DNA of 64,000 bases from an uncultured Candidatus Melainabacteria bacterium. GTDB lineage: Bacteria; Cyanobacteriota; Vampirovibrionia; Gastranaerophilales; Gastranaerophilaceae. Both the position numbers and the translations under genes were made by a program. Positions 16,855 through 25,987 of the stretch are shown here, piece by piece. The stretch spans positions 62,001 through 126,000 of the forward strand of contig CAKUUC010000001.1 in the NCBI GenBank assembly GCA_934692625.1, written 5' to 3'. Within the stretch, counting starts at the first letter, position 1; each line of letters opens with the position of its first letter. Below the pieces are notes generated by a model that worked only from the letters and a program-made list of their open reading frames with translations, made no database searches and was not told the origin of the DNA.

Positions 16855-16888
16855 AAAATCATATTCGGCAATAGAAATAGAAAAAAGT

Positions 16889-18577
16889 ATGATAAACAAA
16901 GTTGAATTAGGTAGTGTAAACAATCAATATACCCCAAATAAAAGGGTTGGACTGAAACAAAAGGATCAAACAAGTTTTACAGGGCTTGGTCGTTGGGCGT
17001 TGAACGGCGCTTTGAAAGGCTTCCAAAAATGCGAAGAATATCCAATGCTTAATGTAACTGTTCTTGACTTGTCAACTGCAATCTTACCGAGAACATTTTT
17101 TGAAACATTTATCGGTTCAAAGAAAAAAGATGAAAACGGTAATGAAAAACACGAACGTAAATTAAATATTTTTGGTGGATTTGAAGCGTTCAGGCGTGAA
17201 TCTTCCGGGTTATTAATTAACTGTATTATTCCAAGTTTTATTGTTAAAGGTGTTGCTTATCTTTTACAAAAACCTGTTATGGGTAGGTTTTCAGACTCTT
17301 CTATGTTTAGAAGTTGGGCAAACAGTGATACTATAACAAAGGTTCAAGATTACTATAACAAGTCTAAAGGTGCAACTCAGGAAGATAAAATCTTCAATAC
17401 CTTAAAAACAATGTTCGATTCTGTTGAAGGTGTTGATGGTGATATCGATAAGGGTGGCTTGAAGAAATTTAGCGAAATTTTTGCTAATGATGAAGAATAT
17501 GTAGCTAAATTAAAACAAGCAGCAAAAAATATTACAAACGGAGATAAGACTGCTGGTGCTGATTTATATCAATATATGGTAAAAAAATCAGGTATTGCTG
17601 AAAATATTAGATTTAACGGAGATAAGGCATTCTTCTCAAGTACCTTGGGGCATTTATGCGAAAGTGCAAATGATGTTTTGCGTGGAGTTGTTAAAGAAAC
17701 TCCTAAGTTCGAAAATGCTGATGATTTGGCTAAATATTTTGCAAAATCAAAACATTTGGTTAACGCAAAAAGTATCGCTGGTTTAGGCTTGATTATCCCG
17801 TTAGCAATAGCAGCACAACCTATTAACAGATGGATTACTCACCATTTGACAGGTAAAAAAGGTGCTCCGATTTACAATGATGACCAAGAACGTATTTTGA
17901 CACCGCAAGAAAAAGTAAAACTTACTGCTCAAAAATTTGTAGCTGTTCCGTTGATGTGGGGAGTTGCAGGTTTGTCTATGCTTATGGATAAGCCTTCATT
18001 CAGATTATTCCAATTCAAAAATATCTTCCCAACAATGGATCAAGCAAGAATTATTTCAGCAGCAACATTCTCAAGCCGTATTGCAGCATCTGAAGATTCA
18101 AACGAATTGAGAGAAAGCACAATTCGTGATATCGCAACCTTCTCAAGTTTCTATTTCTTGGGTGATTATGCTGCTAAAGGTATTGCAACTTATTTAGAAA
18201 AACATAACAAAGATGGAATTAAATTATTAAACAGACTAAAAAATGAAGACCCTAATGCAAGTGCCATCAAAAAATTCTGGAACTGGGCAAAACATACTAA
18301 GATTAAATCAACAGATGAATTGTCTGCTATTACGGATAAGGCATTGAATACAAAGGCTAGACATTTACGTGGTTTGTGCCAATTTGGTAACTTTGCATTC
18401 TCTTTGATTGCTCTTGGTATATTTATTCCATTATACACCAGAACGCAAACTAATAAGAAACAACAAGCAAAAGCCGCACAAAATGTAGCAGCAAATGATG
18501 TTAAAAATTCATCAACGACATTTACTCAAAAATATATGGCTAATAACTCAACAGCATTTAACTCATTTTTAAAGTAG
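16889..18577 (+). CDS. Unknown large helical protein, tandem paralogue 1, F-T-G N-terminal motif
   Basis: About 562 residues from the ATG at 16889. Upstream in-frame codons run through the A/T-rich promoter region and are unlikely to be coding. I do not recognise the family. The N-terminus ends in an F30-T31-G32 motif (TSFTGLGRW), then comes a domain containing LDLSTAILPRTFFETF and FRRESSGLLINC. The second half has several moderately hydrophobic helices (LGLIIPLAIAAQPINRW, FVAVPLMWGVAGLSML, FGNFAFSLIALGIFIPLY), so it may be membrane-associated. The downstream gene 18602-20371 is a paralogue that shares these blocks in the same order. Possible roles include a membrane-active or surface protein; no catalytic motif is visible. 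Confidence 0.7.
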   Translation: MINKVELGSVNNQYTPNKRVGLKQKDQTSFTGLGRWALNGALKGFQKCEEYPMLNVTVLDLSTAILPRTFFETFIGSKKKDENGNEKHERKLNIFGGFEAFRRESSGLLINCIIPSFIVKGVAYLLQKPVMGRFSDSSMFRSWANSDTITKVQDYYNKSKGATQEDKIFNTLKTMFDSVEGVDGDIDKGGLKKFSEIFANDEEYVAKLKQAAKNITNGDKTAGADLYQYMVKKSGIAENIRFNGDKAFFSSTLGHLCESANDVLRGVVKETPKFENADDLAKYFAKSKHLVNAKSIAGLGLIIPLAIAAQPINRWITHHLTGKKGAPIYNDDQERILTPQEKVKLTAQKFVAVPLMWGVAGLSMLMDKPSFRLFQFKNIFPTMDQARIISAATFSSRIAASEDSNELRESTIRDIATFSSFYFLGDYAAKGIATYLEKHNKDGIKLLNRLKNEDPNASAIKKFWNWAKHTKIKSTDELSAITDKALNTKARHLRGLCQFGNFAFSLIALGIFIPLYTRTQTNKKQQAKAAQNVAANDVKNSSTTFTQKYMANNSTAFNSFLK

Positions 18578-18601
18578 AAATAACTAAAGGCAAATAAAAA
18601 T

Positions 18602-20371
18602 ATGAAACTAGAAAGCGACATTAGACAATTAAATACCCCTCAGTTAAGAAAAGCATACGTTGAAAGAAAGAACGAAACTCAAACCTCATCATCAACGAAA
18701 ACCACTCCAAATGCCACTCCTAACTTTACGGGCGGATTTGATTTGTTTTGTCGATTTTTGGACACTAACCAAGCTTGGGGTGCAAACCTTGTTGACTTAG
18801 GTTTTATGGTTGCTCCAAGAACTGTTACCGATTTTTCTCGTGGTGCTAATGCCGGTATGGAAACCCTCAGACGTGAAGGTTTTGGTAATGCAAACCATTC
18901 AATGATTGGGTTATACGGTACTATTGCCGGTTTGATGTTGGCGACTGGTATAAATGGAGCTTATAATTTAGGAAAAGACGATGTAAAAGTGAATTCTATC
19001 TTTGCTGATTCTGAAACTATTGATTTGCAAGGTAAAATTTATGCTGATAAGTTGAAAGCCGCAGCCGGTAATCCTTCTGCAAATCCTTTGAGAGAATATT
19101 TAGCAGAAACTTTAAAAAATTATGAATCATTAAAAGGTCTTGATGAAAATAATCCTAAAGCAAATATTTGGAAAGGCTTTAGTGACAAGGCTATAGAAGA
19201 TTCTGTAAATATTTTGGAACGTGAAATTAAAACTGGCGGTTCAAAATTATCTAAAGAAGCAGCAAATAATATAAGAACAATTCTTGCTTCTGACACTGGT
19301 CTTGAAAATACTTATCGTATAGTTTCAAAGGCGGGCGAAAGACCTCATTCTTCACGTTATTCAATTGATTCAGTTGTTGAAAATTTGTATAAATTAGGAA
19401 AAGTTTTCTCAAAAGATAAAGTTATAGATGCGTTTAAAAATTCAACCGATGTTGCTGATAATGTGTTCTTAAAAGCCTTAAAGACAATGAATTTAAAACG
19501 TTCTTTAATCGGTATTGGAATTGCATCTGCTGTTGGTATTTCAGCACAACCGCTTAACATGTATTTAACAAAATTAAAAACTGGTAACAGCAACTTTGTA
19601 GGTGGTGGTGAAGAAGATAAGACTTTTGGTTTCAAGGTTAAAAAAGCAGCGGTTGCATTGTTGTTTGGTGCCGGTGTTTTGGCAACTATCGGACATCCGA
19701 AAAACTTGATGAAAAATCTTCAATTTAAAGGTTTGTCACCTACAATTAACCAATTTAAGTTCATTTATGGTGTGACAATTATGTCAAGATTCTTGTCTGC
19801 AAGAAATGATAACGAACTTAAAGAAGCATCATTTAAAGATGTTTTAGGGTTTGCTAACTGGTTGTTGTTAGGCAACTTTGTTCAAAAACTTGTTGCTCAA
19901 TCATTTGACAAGTCACTAATTAAGAAAAGCGGAAAAGGCGTTTTGAATTGGATTACCGGTTCTGTATTGAAAACAAGAGATGAAGTTTTGTTGAAACATC
20001 TTGGCAAAAAAGCGTTTGATGAATCAGGAAAAGCTTTGTCTTATACAAATATGGTTAAATTGGCTGACCGAGCAACAAAGAAAACTTTGCGTCACTTGAC
20101 TATTGCTCAACTTGCAGGTTATGCATATTCCGGTTTAGTTTTGGGTATTGGTATTCCAAGGTTGAACATTATGTTTACTAAACGTCGTATGGCAAAACAA
20201 GAAGCAGCAAAAGCCGCAAAAGCAGCAGCACAAAATGCTCAAACTCAACAAACTTCTGCTGCTCAAAATGCATCTGTAGCGCAAAATCAAACATCTCAAG
20301 AACAAGCCGTTCCTCAAAGTCGAGAATTTTTGGCTACAAAATTTACAAGTCGTGTATTTTTAGGTAACTAA
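18602..20371 (+). CDS. Unknown large helical protein, tandem paralogue 2, F-T-G N-terminal motif
   Basis: A 589-residue paralogue of the preceding gene, 24 bases downstream and probably cotranscribed. It has a Ser/Thr-rich N-terminus followed by F42-T43-G44 (PNFTGGFDLF). Shared blocks are VDLGFMVAPRT versus LDLSTAILPRT, ISAQPLNMYLT versus IAAQPINRWIT, SRFLSARNDNELKEAS versus SRIAASEDSNELREST, and a C-terminal helix followed by an Ala/Gln/Lys-rich tail. The Ala-Gln-rich tail (about 545-580) is low complexity. No enzyme signature is seen. Tandem duplication with strong divergence suggests diversified but related roles, which is inference. Confidence 0.7.
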   Translation: MKLESDIRQLNTPQLRKAYVERKNETQTSSSTKTTPNATPNFTGGFDLFCRFLDTNQAWGANLVDLGFMVAPRTVTDFSRGANAGMETLRREGFGNANHSMIGLYGTIAGLMLATGINGAYNLGKDDVKVNSIFADSETIDLQGKIYADKLKAAAGNPSANPLREYLAETLKNYESLKGLDENNPKANIWKGFSDKAIEDSVNILEREIKTGGSKLSKEAANNIRTILASDTGLENTYRIVSKAGERPHSSRYSIDSVVENLYKLGKVFSKDKVIDAFKNSTDVADNVFLKALKTMNLKRSLIGIGIASAVGISAQPLNMYLTKLKTGNSNFVGGGEEDKTFGFKVKKAAVALLFGAGVLATIGHPKNLMKNLQFKGLSPTINQFKFIYGVTIMSRFLSARNDNELKEASFKDVLGFANWLLLGNFVQKLVAQSFDKSLIKKSGKGVLNWITGSVLKTRDEVLLKHLGKKAFDESGKALSYTNMVKLADRATKKTLRHLTIAQLAGYAYSGLVLGIGIPRLNIMFTKRRMAKQEAAKAAKAAAQNAQTQQTSAAQNASVAQNQTSQEQAVPQSREFLATKFTSRVFLGN

Positions 20372-20402
20372 TTAATTTTAGTTTTATTAAACGAAATGTC
20401 TA

Positions 20403-21335
20403 TTACGACAAAGAGTTAGCGCCGTTTACGACTTCAATAATTTCTTGAGTAATTGCAAATTGTCTTGTTTTGTTGTATTCGACAGACAATTCTTTAATCA
20501 TTTTTTCAGCGTTAGTTGTAGCGGCTGACATTGATGTCATTCGAGAAGCAAGTTCGCTTGCTTGAGCCTCTAACAAAGCTTGATAAAATATATTTGTCAT
20601 ATACATTGGAACAACTTTTTGCAAAATATTGTGCATATCAGGTATAAATTCCATCAATGGGTCAAGAACATTGTCTGTAATTCTTGTATGTTCATCAATC
20701 ACACCAACAACAGGCAAAACTTGCCAATCTTCAACAAAATAACTCATCATATTTTTAAATCTTGTTGTGATGATTTCAATTTTGTCAATTTTTTTATTTA
20801 CATAATATTCTGCCATATCTTCTGCAATATCTCTTGAGTCCATTGGATTTGGCTTGTCTATTGCCGAAAAATATTTTTTTACGATAGGGCAACCTAGAGA
20901 TTGGCATTTTTTTCTAAGAGCAGAAATTCCTTTTTGCCCAACAACAAATAAGGTTGTAGAAATTCCTTGTTCTTTGTATTCTTTTATCCTTTTTAGTGTT
21001 TCTCTGACTACGTTTGCGTTGTAGGCTCCTGCTAGACCTCTGTTTGAAGTCACAACAAGTATTCCGACACTTTTTACCTCATCTCGTTTTGCCAACAATT
21101 CCGGATAATTATCTATGGCATATTTAATTTTTAATGTTTCACTGCTAAATTCACCAACCGAATTTAACAATTTTTGAAACATAGAAACAAGTTCTCTTGT
21201 GTATGGGCGAGAAGCCTTTACTGCTGACTCGGATTTTTTAACCCTAGCAGCAGCAACCATCTTCATCGCTCTTGTTATTTTTTTAGTACTTTCAATACTT
21301 TGTATTCTGTTTTTAATTTCTTTTAAATTTGCCAT
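20403..21335 (-). CDS. atpG: F1Fo ATP synthase gamma subunit
   Basis: The central rotor shaft of F1, 310 residues. The N-terminal helix (MANLKEIKNRIQSIESTKKITRAMKMVAAARV) and the C-terminal helix (ASRMTSMSAATTNAEKMI, then ITQEIIEVVNGANSL) are strongly conserved. The redox-regulatory cysteine insert of plant gamma is absent. It is the last gene of the ATP synthase run, 10 bases after atpA. It ends convergent with the unknown paralogue pair. Confidence 0.97.
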   Translation of the reverse strand: MANLKEIKNRIQSIESTKKITRAMKMVAAARVKKSESAVKASRPYTRELVSMFQKLLNSVGEFSSETLKIKYAIDNYPELLAKRDEVKSVGILVVTSNRGLAGAYNANVVRETLKRIKEYKEQGISTTLFVVGQKGISALRKKCQSLGCPIVKKYFSAIDKPNPMDSRDIAEDMAEYYVNKKIDKIEIITTRFKNMMSYFVEDWQVLPVVGVIDEHTRITDNVLDPLMEFIPDMHNILQKVVPMYMTNIFYQALLEAQASELASRMTSMSAATTNAEKMIKELSVEYNKTRQFAITQEIIEVVNGANSLS

Positions 21336-21345
21336 AGTTCTTTAC

Positions 21346-22857
21346 CTAGAATGTGCTTTTGAATGCTGTGAGTCCGTCTGATAATGCTTTTTTATCCATA
21401 TCAGACAATGCGGAACCTGCATTCAATCTGTCTGTTAAGTCCTTGTAGTTTGCATTGAAATATACAAACCATTCTTTTTTGAATCTAGCAATATCAGAAT
21501 TTTCAACTTCATCTAAGAAGCCTTCATTTGCAGCAAACAAGATTGAAACTTGTTCTGCTACGCTCAATGGTGAATATTGAGGTTGTTTCAAGACTTCTGT
21601 CAATTTTTGACCTCTCAAAAGTTGCTTTTTGGTAGAAGCATCAAGGTCTGATGCAAATTGAGCAAAAGCTTCCAATTCTCTGTATTGTGCCAAATCTAGT
21701 CTTAACTGACCAGCAACTTGTTTAATTGCTTTTGTTTGAGCCGCACCTCCAACACGGGATACTGAAATTCCGGCATTGATAGCGGGTCTGATACCTGCAT
21801 TGAACGCATTACTTTCCAAGAAAATCTGTCCGTCAGTAATAGAAATTACGTTGGTTGGAATGTATGCTGAAACGTCACCTGCTTGAGTTTCGATAATAGG
21901 TAACGCTGTAATGCTACCACCACCAAGTTCGTCATTCAATTTTACTGCTCTTTCAAGTAATCTTGAGTGTAAGTAGAATACGTCCCCTGGGTATGCTTCA
22001 CGTCCCGGTGGTCTTTTAAGAAGCAAACTCATGGCTCTGTAGGCTTGAGCGTGTTTTGATAAATCATCATAAATTATCAAAACAGATTTACCTTGTTCCA
22101 TAAATTCTTCTGCAATAGTAACACCAGCAAACGGTGCAATATATTGTAACGGTGCGGATTCATTTGCAGTTGAAGATACGATGATTGAGTAATCCATAGC
22201 ACCTTTATCTTCCAAAACTTTGGCCAAATGCGCAACGGTTGATGCTTTTTGACCGATTGCAACGTAAATACAAATAACACCAGTTCCTTTTTGGTTGATT
22301 ATTGTATCAATTGCGATAGCGGTTTTACCTGTTTGTCTGTCGCCAATAATCAATTCACGTTGACCTCTACCGATTGGAGTTAATGCATCAATCGCAGTCA
22401 AACCTGTTTGTAACGGTTCATGAACTGATTTTCTTGTAACAATCCCAGGAGCAACTCTTTCGATAGGTCTAACTTTTGAATATTTATATTCGCCCTTACC
22501 ATCAAGTGCTTTACCTGTCGGATCAATAATTCTACCGATTAATCCGTCACCAACTGGTACAGATGCAATTCTGCCGGTAGTTTTTACTACAGTTCCTTCT
22601 TTAATATCAGTATATTCTCCAAGAATTACGACCCCGACATTATCTTCTTCAAGGTTCATCGCAATCCCTAAAGTACCTTCTTTGTTTTCAAATTGGACAA
22701 GTTCATTTGCCATAACATTACGCAACCCGTAAATTCTGGCAATACCGTCACCAATTTCCAATACGGTACCGGTATTGGAAACTTCAGTTTGAAGTTCATA
22801 GTTGTCAATTTTATTTTTTATAATTGAACTTATTTCTTCAGGTTGTATAAGTACCAT
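21346..22857 (-). CDS. atpA: F1Fo ATP synthase alpha subunit
   Basis: The non-catalytic nucleotide-binding subunit of F1, 503 residues as usual. It contains the Walker A loop GDRQTGKT, the Walker B region VLIIYDDLSKHA, the RPPGREAYPGD segment and the arginine-finger region ISVSRVGGAAQ. The start ATG has a GGGGGC-type sequence upstream. It lies between the delta and gamma subunit genes, the cyanobacterial and common bacterial order. The catalytic beta subunit is not encoded in this window. Confidence 0.98.
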   Translation of the reverse strand: MVLIQPEEISSIIKNKIDNYELQTEVSNTGTVLEIGDGIARIYGLRNVMANELVQFENKEGTLGIAMNLEEDNVGVVILGEYTDIKEGTVVKTTGRIASVPVGDGLIGRIIDPTGKALDGKGEYKYSKVRPIERVAPGIVTRKSVHEPLQTGLTAIDALTPIGRGQRELIIGDRQTGKTAIAIDTIINQKGTGVICIYVAIGQKASTVAHLAKVLEDKGAMDYSIIVSSTANESAPLQYIAPFAGVTIAEEFMEQGKSVLIIYDDLSKHAQAYRAMSLLLKRPPGREAYPGDVFYLHSRLLERAVKLNDELGGGSITALPIIETQAGDVSAYIPTNVISITDGQIFLESNAFNAGIRPAINAGISVSRVGGAAQTKAIKQVAGQLRLDLAQYRELEAFAQFASDLDASTKKQLLRGQKLTEVLKQPQYSPLSVAEQVSILFAANEGFLDEVENSDIARFKKEWFVYFNANYKDLTDRLNAGSALSDMDKKALSDGLTAFKSTF

Positions 22858-22867
22858 TCTGCCCCCT

Positions 22868-23407
22868 TTACCCGATTATTTCTTTACTTAATTTTTCAAT
22901 CTTTGAACGAATGCTTGTATCAATTACACAATCATCAATCTTGAACTTTAATCCTGCAATTAGATTTTTGTCAACTTTCCAAGTCGGAATTACATCACAG
23001 TTCAATTTGTGTTCTAATTTGAACAAGACATTTGTTTTGTTTTCAAAATTCAATGCAATTGGCGAAGTGATTTCAACTTTTTTCTTGTTAGAAAGTTTTG
23101 AAATCTCATCTTCAAAGTTTTCTTTAATTGCATCAAATTCGTTAAATCTGTTTTTCTCGATAAGAATTTTTAAAAAGTTTAATAATTTTTTGTCTATTTT
23201 ATCACCAAAAATATCATCAATAATTTCAATTTTCTTTGCCGTGGAGATTGCAGAATTTGCCATAACAATTCTAAAATCGCTTGATTTATTTATAACTTCC
23301 GTAATTTCCTTGAGTTGATTATCAATTTCGGTTGTAATACCTGACTCTTTTGCTGCGTCAAGTAGTGCCATTGCATAGTGTTTTGAAATTGTAGAAATAT
23401 TTTTCAT
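22868..23407 (-). CDS. atpH: F1Fo ATP synthase delta subunit
   Basis: The peripheral-stalk connector between F1 and the b/b' dimer, 179 residues. The N-terminal ISKHYAMALLDAAKESG and the C-terminal VDKNLIAGLKFKIDDCVIDTSIRSKIEKL match the OSCP/delta family (usual ending: GG-x-x-I-x-I-G-D-x-x-x-D-x-S). Its start overlaps the stop of the upstream b subunit gene as TAATG, a sign of translational coupling. Confidence 0.95.
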   Translation of the reverse strand: MKNISTISKHYAMALLDAAKESGITTEIDNQLKEITEVINKSSDFRIVMANSAISTAKKIEIIDDIFGDKIDKKLLNFLKILIEKNRFNEFDAIKENFEDEISKLSNKKKVEITSPIALNFENKTNVLFKLEHKLNCDVIPTWKVDKNLIAGLKFKIDDCVIDTSIRSKIEKLSKEIIG

Positions 23408-23916
23408 TATATTTTTACCTTATCGAGTTCGTCTAAACTTTGTTGGATAAAATCATTGTGCAATTCCGGATTGTTTTCCAATAATGCGCAAATTCTATTT
23501 TTAGCCAATTCTAATGCTTCTTTTGATGTACTTTGGGTCAAAAGGTTTGAAACCTTTTTCTCTTCGATTGTTTTAATTCTGTCGGTTACCAAGACTAAAT
23601 TGTCAATAGATTTTCGAGTATTATCTTCTATTTTTTCAGCAAAAGCCGAAAGTTTGCTTTGCGAAGTTTTTTCCATTTCTTCTAACTCGTTTGGCAATTG
23701 TTTCATTAAGTCTTGATTTTTACTTAATATTTTATTACTATTTGCTTTTTCAGATTCAGAATTGGTAATTTGATTTTTTATCGCATCTATTGATTTTTCA
23801 AACGCCGTACTTAAATGTAATTTTTTGATTATAACCCCAAGAAGTATTGCCATAATCGCAAAGTTTATGGTGTTTGAGGTTGCTAATTCTTTTAATATAT
23901 TTAATGTTTCGTTCAT
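23407..23916 (-). CDS. atpF: F1Fo ATP synthase b subunit
   Basis: A peripheral-stalk subunit, 169 residues, with an N-terminal membrane segment (INFAIMAILLGVIIKKL) followed by a long charged coiled coil. The sequence is divergent, but its position between b' and delta makes the assignment secure. Together with the 146-residue protein encoded just upstream it would form a b/b' heterodimer, as in cyanobacteria, plastids and some alphaproteobacteria, rather than the b2 homodimer of E. coli. Confidence 0.85.
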   Translation of the reverse strand: MNETLNILKELATSNTINFAIMAILLGVIIKKLHLSTAFEKSIDAIKNQITNSESEKANSNKILSKNQDLMKQLPNELEEMEKTSQSKLSAFAEKIEDNTRKSIDNLVLVTDRIKTIEEKKVSNLLTQSTSKEALELAKNRICALLENNPELHNDFIQQSLDELDKVKI

Positions 23917-23927
23917 TTTTGTACCGT

Positions 23928-24368
23928 TTATTTTATCTTAACTTGACAATTGCTCAACAATTTATCAGTTATTGAAGTTGCTAAATCATTCACTACTGTG
24001 TTTTTCAATTGTTCTTTCAATTCAAATTCACTTTGTTGTAATTTTTGTTTTTCTTCCATAACTTTGTTTTTATTGAGGTCTTTTGCTTCTTTCAATTTTG
24101 CGGAAGCGTTTTGTTGAAGTTCACTTACCGCAGAATTAAAACTCTTTCTGCATTCTGTTTGCTTTGCTGTTATTTTGTTGTTTCTTTCGTTTTCTAAACC
24201 TTGTGCTTTTTCAAGAAGTTCTTTTGAATCGGCATAATTAGAGTCTATATAATCATCACGTTTTCTGATTATATTCAAAATAGGTTTATAGAATATCGCA
24301 TTCATAATAAGAATGAACACAACAAAACTCAACATTGCAATTAAAAATGTAGCATTAAATTCAATCAT
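23928..24368 (-). CDS. F1Fo ATP synthase b' subunit
   Basis: The second stalk subunit, 146 residues. The start MIEFNATFLIAMLSFVVFILIMNAIFYKPI and the following IRKRDDYI motif are typical of AtpF-type b/b' proteins. A long coiled coil rich in Glu, Lys and Gln follows. The position right after the c subunit gene and before b is the cyanobacterial atpG (b') position. The pair of unlike b subunits is one of the main taxonomic hints in this window. Confidence 0.9.
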   Translation of the reverse strand: MIEFNATFLIAMLSFVVFILIMNAIFYKPILNIIRKRDDYIDSNYADSKELLEKAQGLENERNNKITAKQTECRKSFNSAVSELQQNASAKLKEAKDLNKNKVMEEKQKLQQSEFELKEQLKNTVVNDLATSITDKLLSNCQVKIK

Positions 24369-24380
24369 CTAACTCTGTCC

Positions 24381-24617
24381 TTATTTGAATAACAACATAA
24401 TAGCGATGAATAATGCATAAATTGCTGTAGCTTCTGCTAAACCAGCACCGATAATAAAGTTTTTGAAAGCTTCATCTTTGATTTCAGGTTGTCTTGCGAT
24501 AGCGTCCAAAACACCTTTTGTTGCAATACCTAAACCTAAACCACCGCCAATTGCACCAAAACCGATTGCAATACCAGCGCCCAATTTTGCTAAATCTAAA
24601 GTTTGTTCTAAAGCCAT
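24381..24617 (-). CDS. atpE: F1Fo ATP synthase c subunit
   Basis: The membrane rotor-ring subunit, 78 residues, with two helices joined by the ARQPE loop (residues 41-45). The ion-binding carboxylate is E62 in GAGLAEATAIYAL. Na+-type rings such as that of Ilyobacter have Gln 33 residues before the carboxylate and Ser right after it. Here those positions are L29 and A63, so proton coupling is more likely. This is inference from residue comparison. A GGAG site precedes the start. Confidence 0.97.
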   Translation of the reverse strand: MALEQTLDLAKLGAGIAIGFGAIGGGLGLGIATKGVLDAIARQPEIKDEAFKNFIIGAGLAEATAIYALFIAIMLLFK

Positions 24618-24647
24618 TGTTATTCTCCTTTATTTTGTGTAAATGTT

Positions 24648-25337
24648 TTATTCTTCTTGTATTGCCATTGAAATGTATGTAGTTGACAATAGTGTAAATA
24701 CTAATGCTTGAATTAACGCTACGAACAATTCAAACAGCATAAACGGCAACGGTAAAACAATTGAGCAAAGGCTGATAAATGTAGCCACCAACAGTTCTCC
24801 TGCCAAAATGTTTGCAAAAAGTCGCAAAGCCAATGAAAACGGTCTTACAAATAGTTCCAAAGTGTCAACAAGAGTAATAATTATACCGTCAATACTGAAA
24901 CCTTTGAAAAAGAATCGGAAACCGTTTTTCTTGACACCGAAAAATATATAATAAATTGACACAACAATTGCCATTGCCGCTGTCATATTTATGTCATTGT
25001 TTGGTGAAGCAAGTTCTCCGGTTGAAAGATGTATAAGTTTCAACGGTAATTGCCCAACCAAGTTTGCTGTCAATATGAACATGAATAATGTCAAAATGAT
25101 TGCAATGTGTTTTTGTGCGTTATCATTGCCCATACTTGCTTTTGCAATGTCGTTAAAATACTTGATAAGTCCTTCTGCACATAATTGCAATTTTCCAGGA
25201 ACCAGTTTGAGATTTCTTGTTGCAATAAATGCCACAACAATCAAAAGTAACATTGTGAACCACATTGTAATTATGGTATCCATATTAATTGAAACACCAT
25301 GTCCAAAAAGGCTAAAATCGTATATCCAATGTTCCAT
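24648..25337 (-). CDS. atpB: F1Fo ATP synthase a subunit
   Basis: The membrane stator subunit that forms the ion half-channels, 229 residues. The fourth helix holds the essential arginine in FVRPFSLALRLFANILAGELL, and the last helices contain ALIQALVFTLLSTTYIS. It is the first gene of the ATP synthase run. No atpI/uncI-like gene precedes it. The gene upstream, 71 bases away, is coaE on the same strand, with only A/T-rich sequence between them. Confidence 0.96.
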   Translation of the reverse strand: MEHWIYDFSLFGHGVSINMDTIITMWFTMLLLIVVAFIATRNLKLVPGKLQLCAEGLIKYFNDIAKASMGNDNAQKHIAIILTLFMFILTANLVGQLPLKLIHLSTGELASPNNDINMTAAMAIVVSIYYIFFGVKKNGFRFFFKGFSIDGIIITLVDTLELFVRPFSLALRLFANILAGELLVATFISLCSIVLPLPFMLFELFVALIQALVFTLLSTTYISMAIQEE

Positions 25338-25408
25338 TTTTCTCCCTCATTCAATATCATGTTAGTACAGACAAAAAAAATCCGCAATTATTTTTTTTTT
25401 TGAAATTT

Positions 25409-25987
25409 TTATATCTTTTTTATAGCATTGAAAATTTCTTGTTCCAGTACGATTTTATCGGAATTATTATTTATTATAATGTCAGATTTTTCGATTTTTT
25501 TGTCTTGAGAAAGTTGAGAATCTAATCTTTTTTGTGCGTATTCTCGGGAGAAATTGTTTCTTTCTATCAATCGTTCAAGTCTGATTTTATCCTCGCAATA
25601 TACAAACATTATTTTGTCAAACAAATCTTCCATTTTTGCTTCAAATAGTAATGGAATTGCAACGAACACGTACTCTTCTGTTTTATGTTCTTCAAAATAA
25701 TTGTTAATTTCAACTCGCAAGTTGGGGTATAAAATGTTTTCTAGTTTTTTCTTTAAATCTTCATTATAAAATACGACTTTGCCGAGTTTTTCTCGTGATA
25801 ACTCGCCGCTGTCATCTAAAATATCGTAATTTTTGAATTCTTTTGTGATTTGTGCCGATAATTTTTTCAATAGAAAATGACAGGCTTTATCTGTATCGAG
25901 TACGGAATAACCATATTTTTCGGTCAAAATTTTTTCTACTGTTGACTTTCCGCTTGCAATGTTTCCGACAAGAGCAATTCTAATCAT
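25409..25987 (-). CDS. coaE: Dephospho-CoA kinase
   Basis: The last step of CoA synthesis: it phosphorylates the ribose 3'-OH of dephospho-CoA. The P-loop is VGNIASGKST near the N-terminus, and the LDTDKACHFLL, VFVAIPLLFE and RLERLIERNNFSREYAQKRLDSQ segments are typical. I start it at the ATG at 25987 (192 residues), which puts MIRIALVG in the usual position; a TTG 12 bases upstream abuts the AGGA site and is unlikely. It overlaps the end of the pseudouridine synthase gene by 8 bases. coaX, also for CoA synthesis, lies 2 kb away. Confidence 0.93.
   Translation of the reverse strand: MIRIALVGNIASGKSTVEKILTEKYGYSVLDTDKACHFLLKKLSAQITKEFKNYDILDDSGELSREKLGKVVFYNEDLKKKLENILYPNLRVEINNYFEEHKTEEYVFVAIPLLFEAKMEDLFDKIMFVYCEDKIRLERLIERNNFSREYAQKRLDSQLSQDKKIEKSDIIINNNSDKIVLEQEIFNAIKKI

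Noticed and set aside
16706..16888. 61-codon N-terminal extension of the first tandem paralogue
   Set aside because: It covers the A/T-rich promoter with TATAAT and has a Phe/Ile-rich composition unlike the rest. The ATG at 16889 gives an N-terminus like that of other F-x-G proteins.
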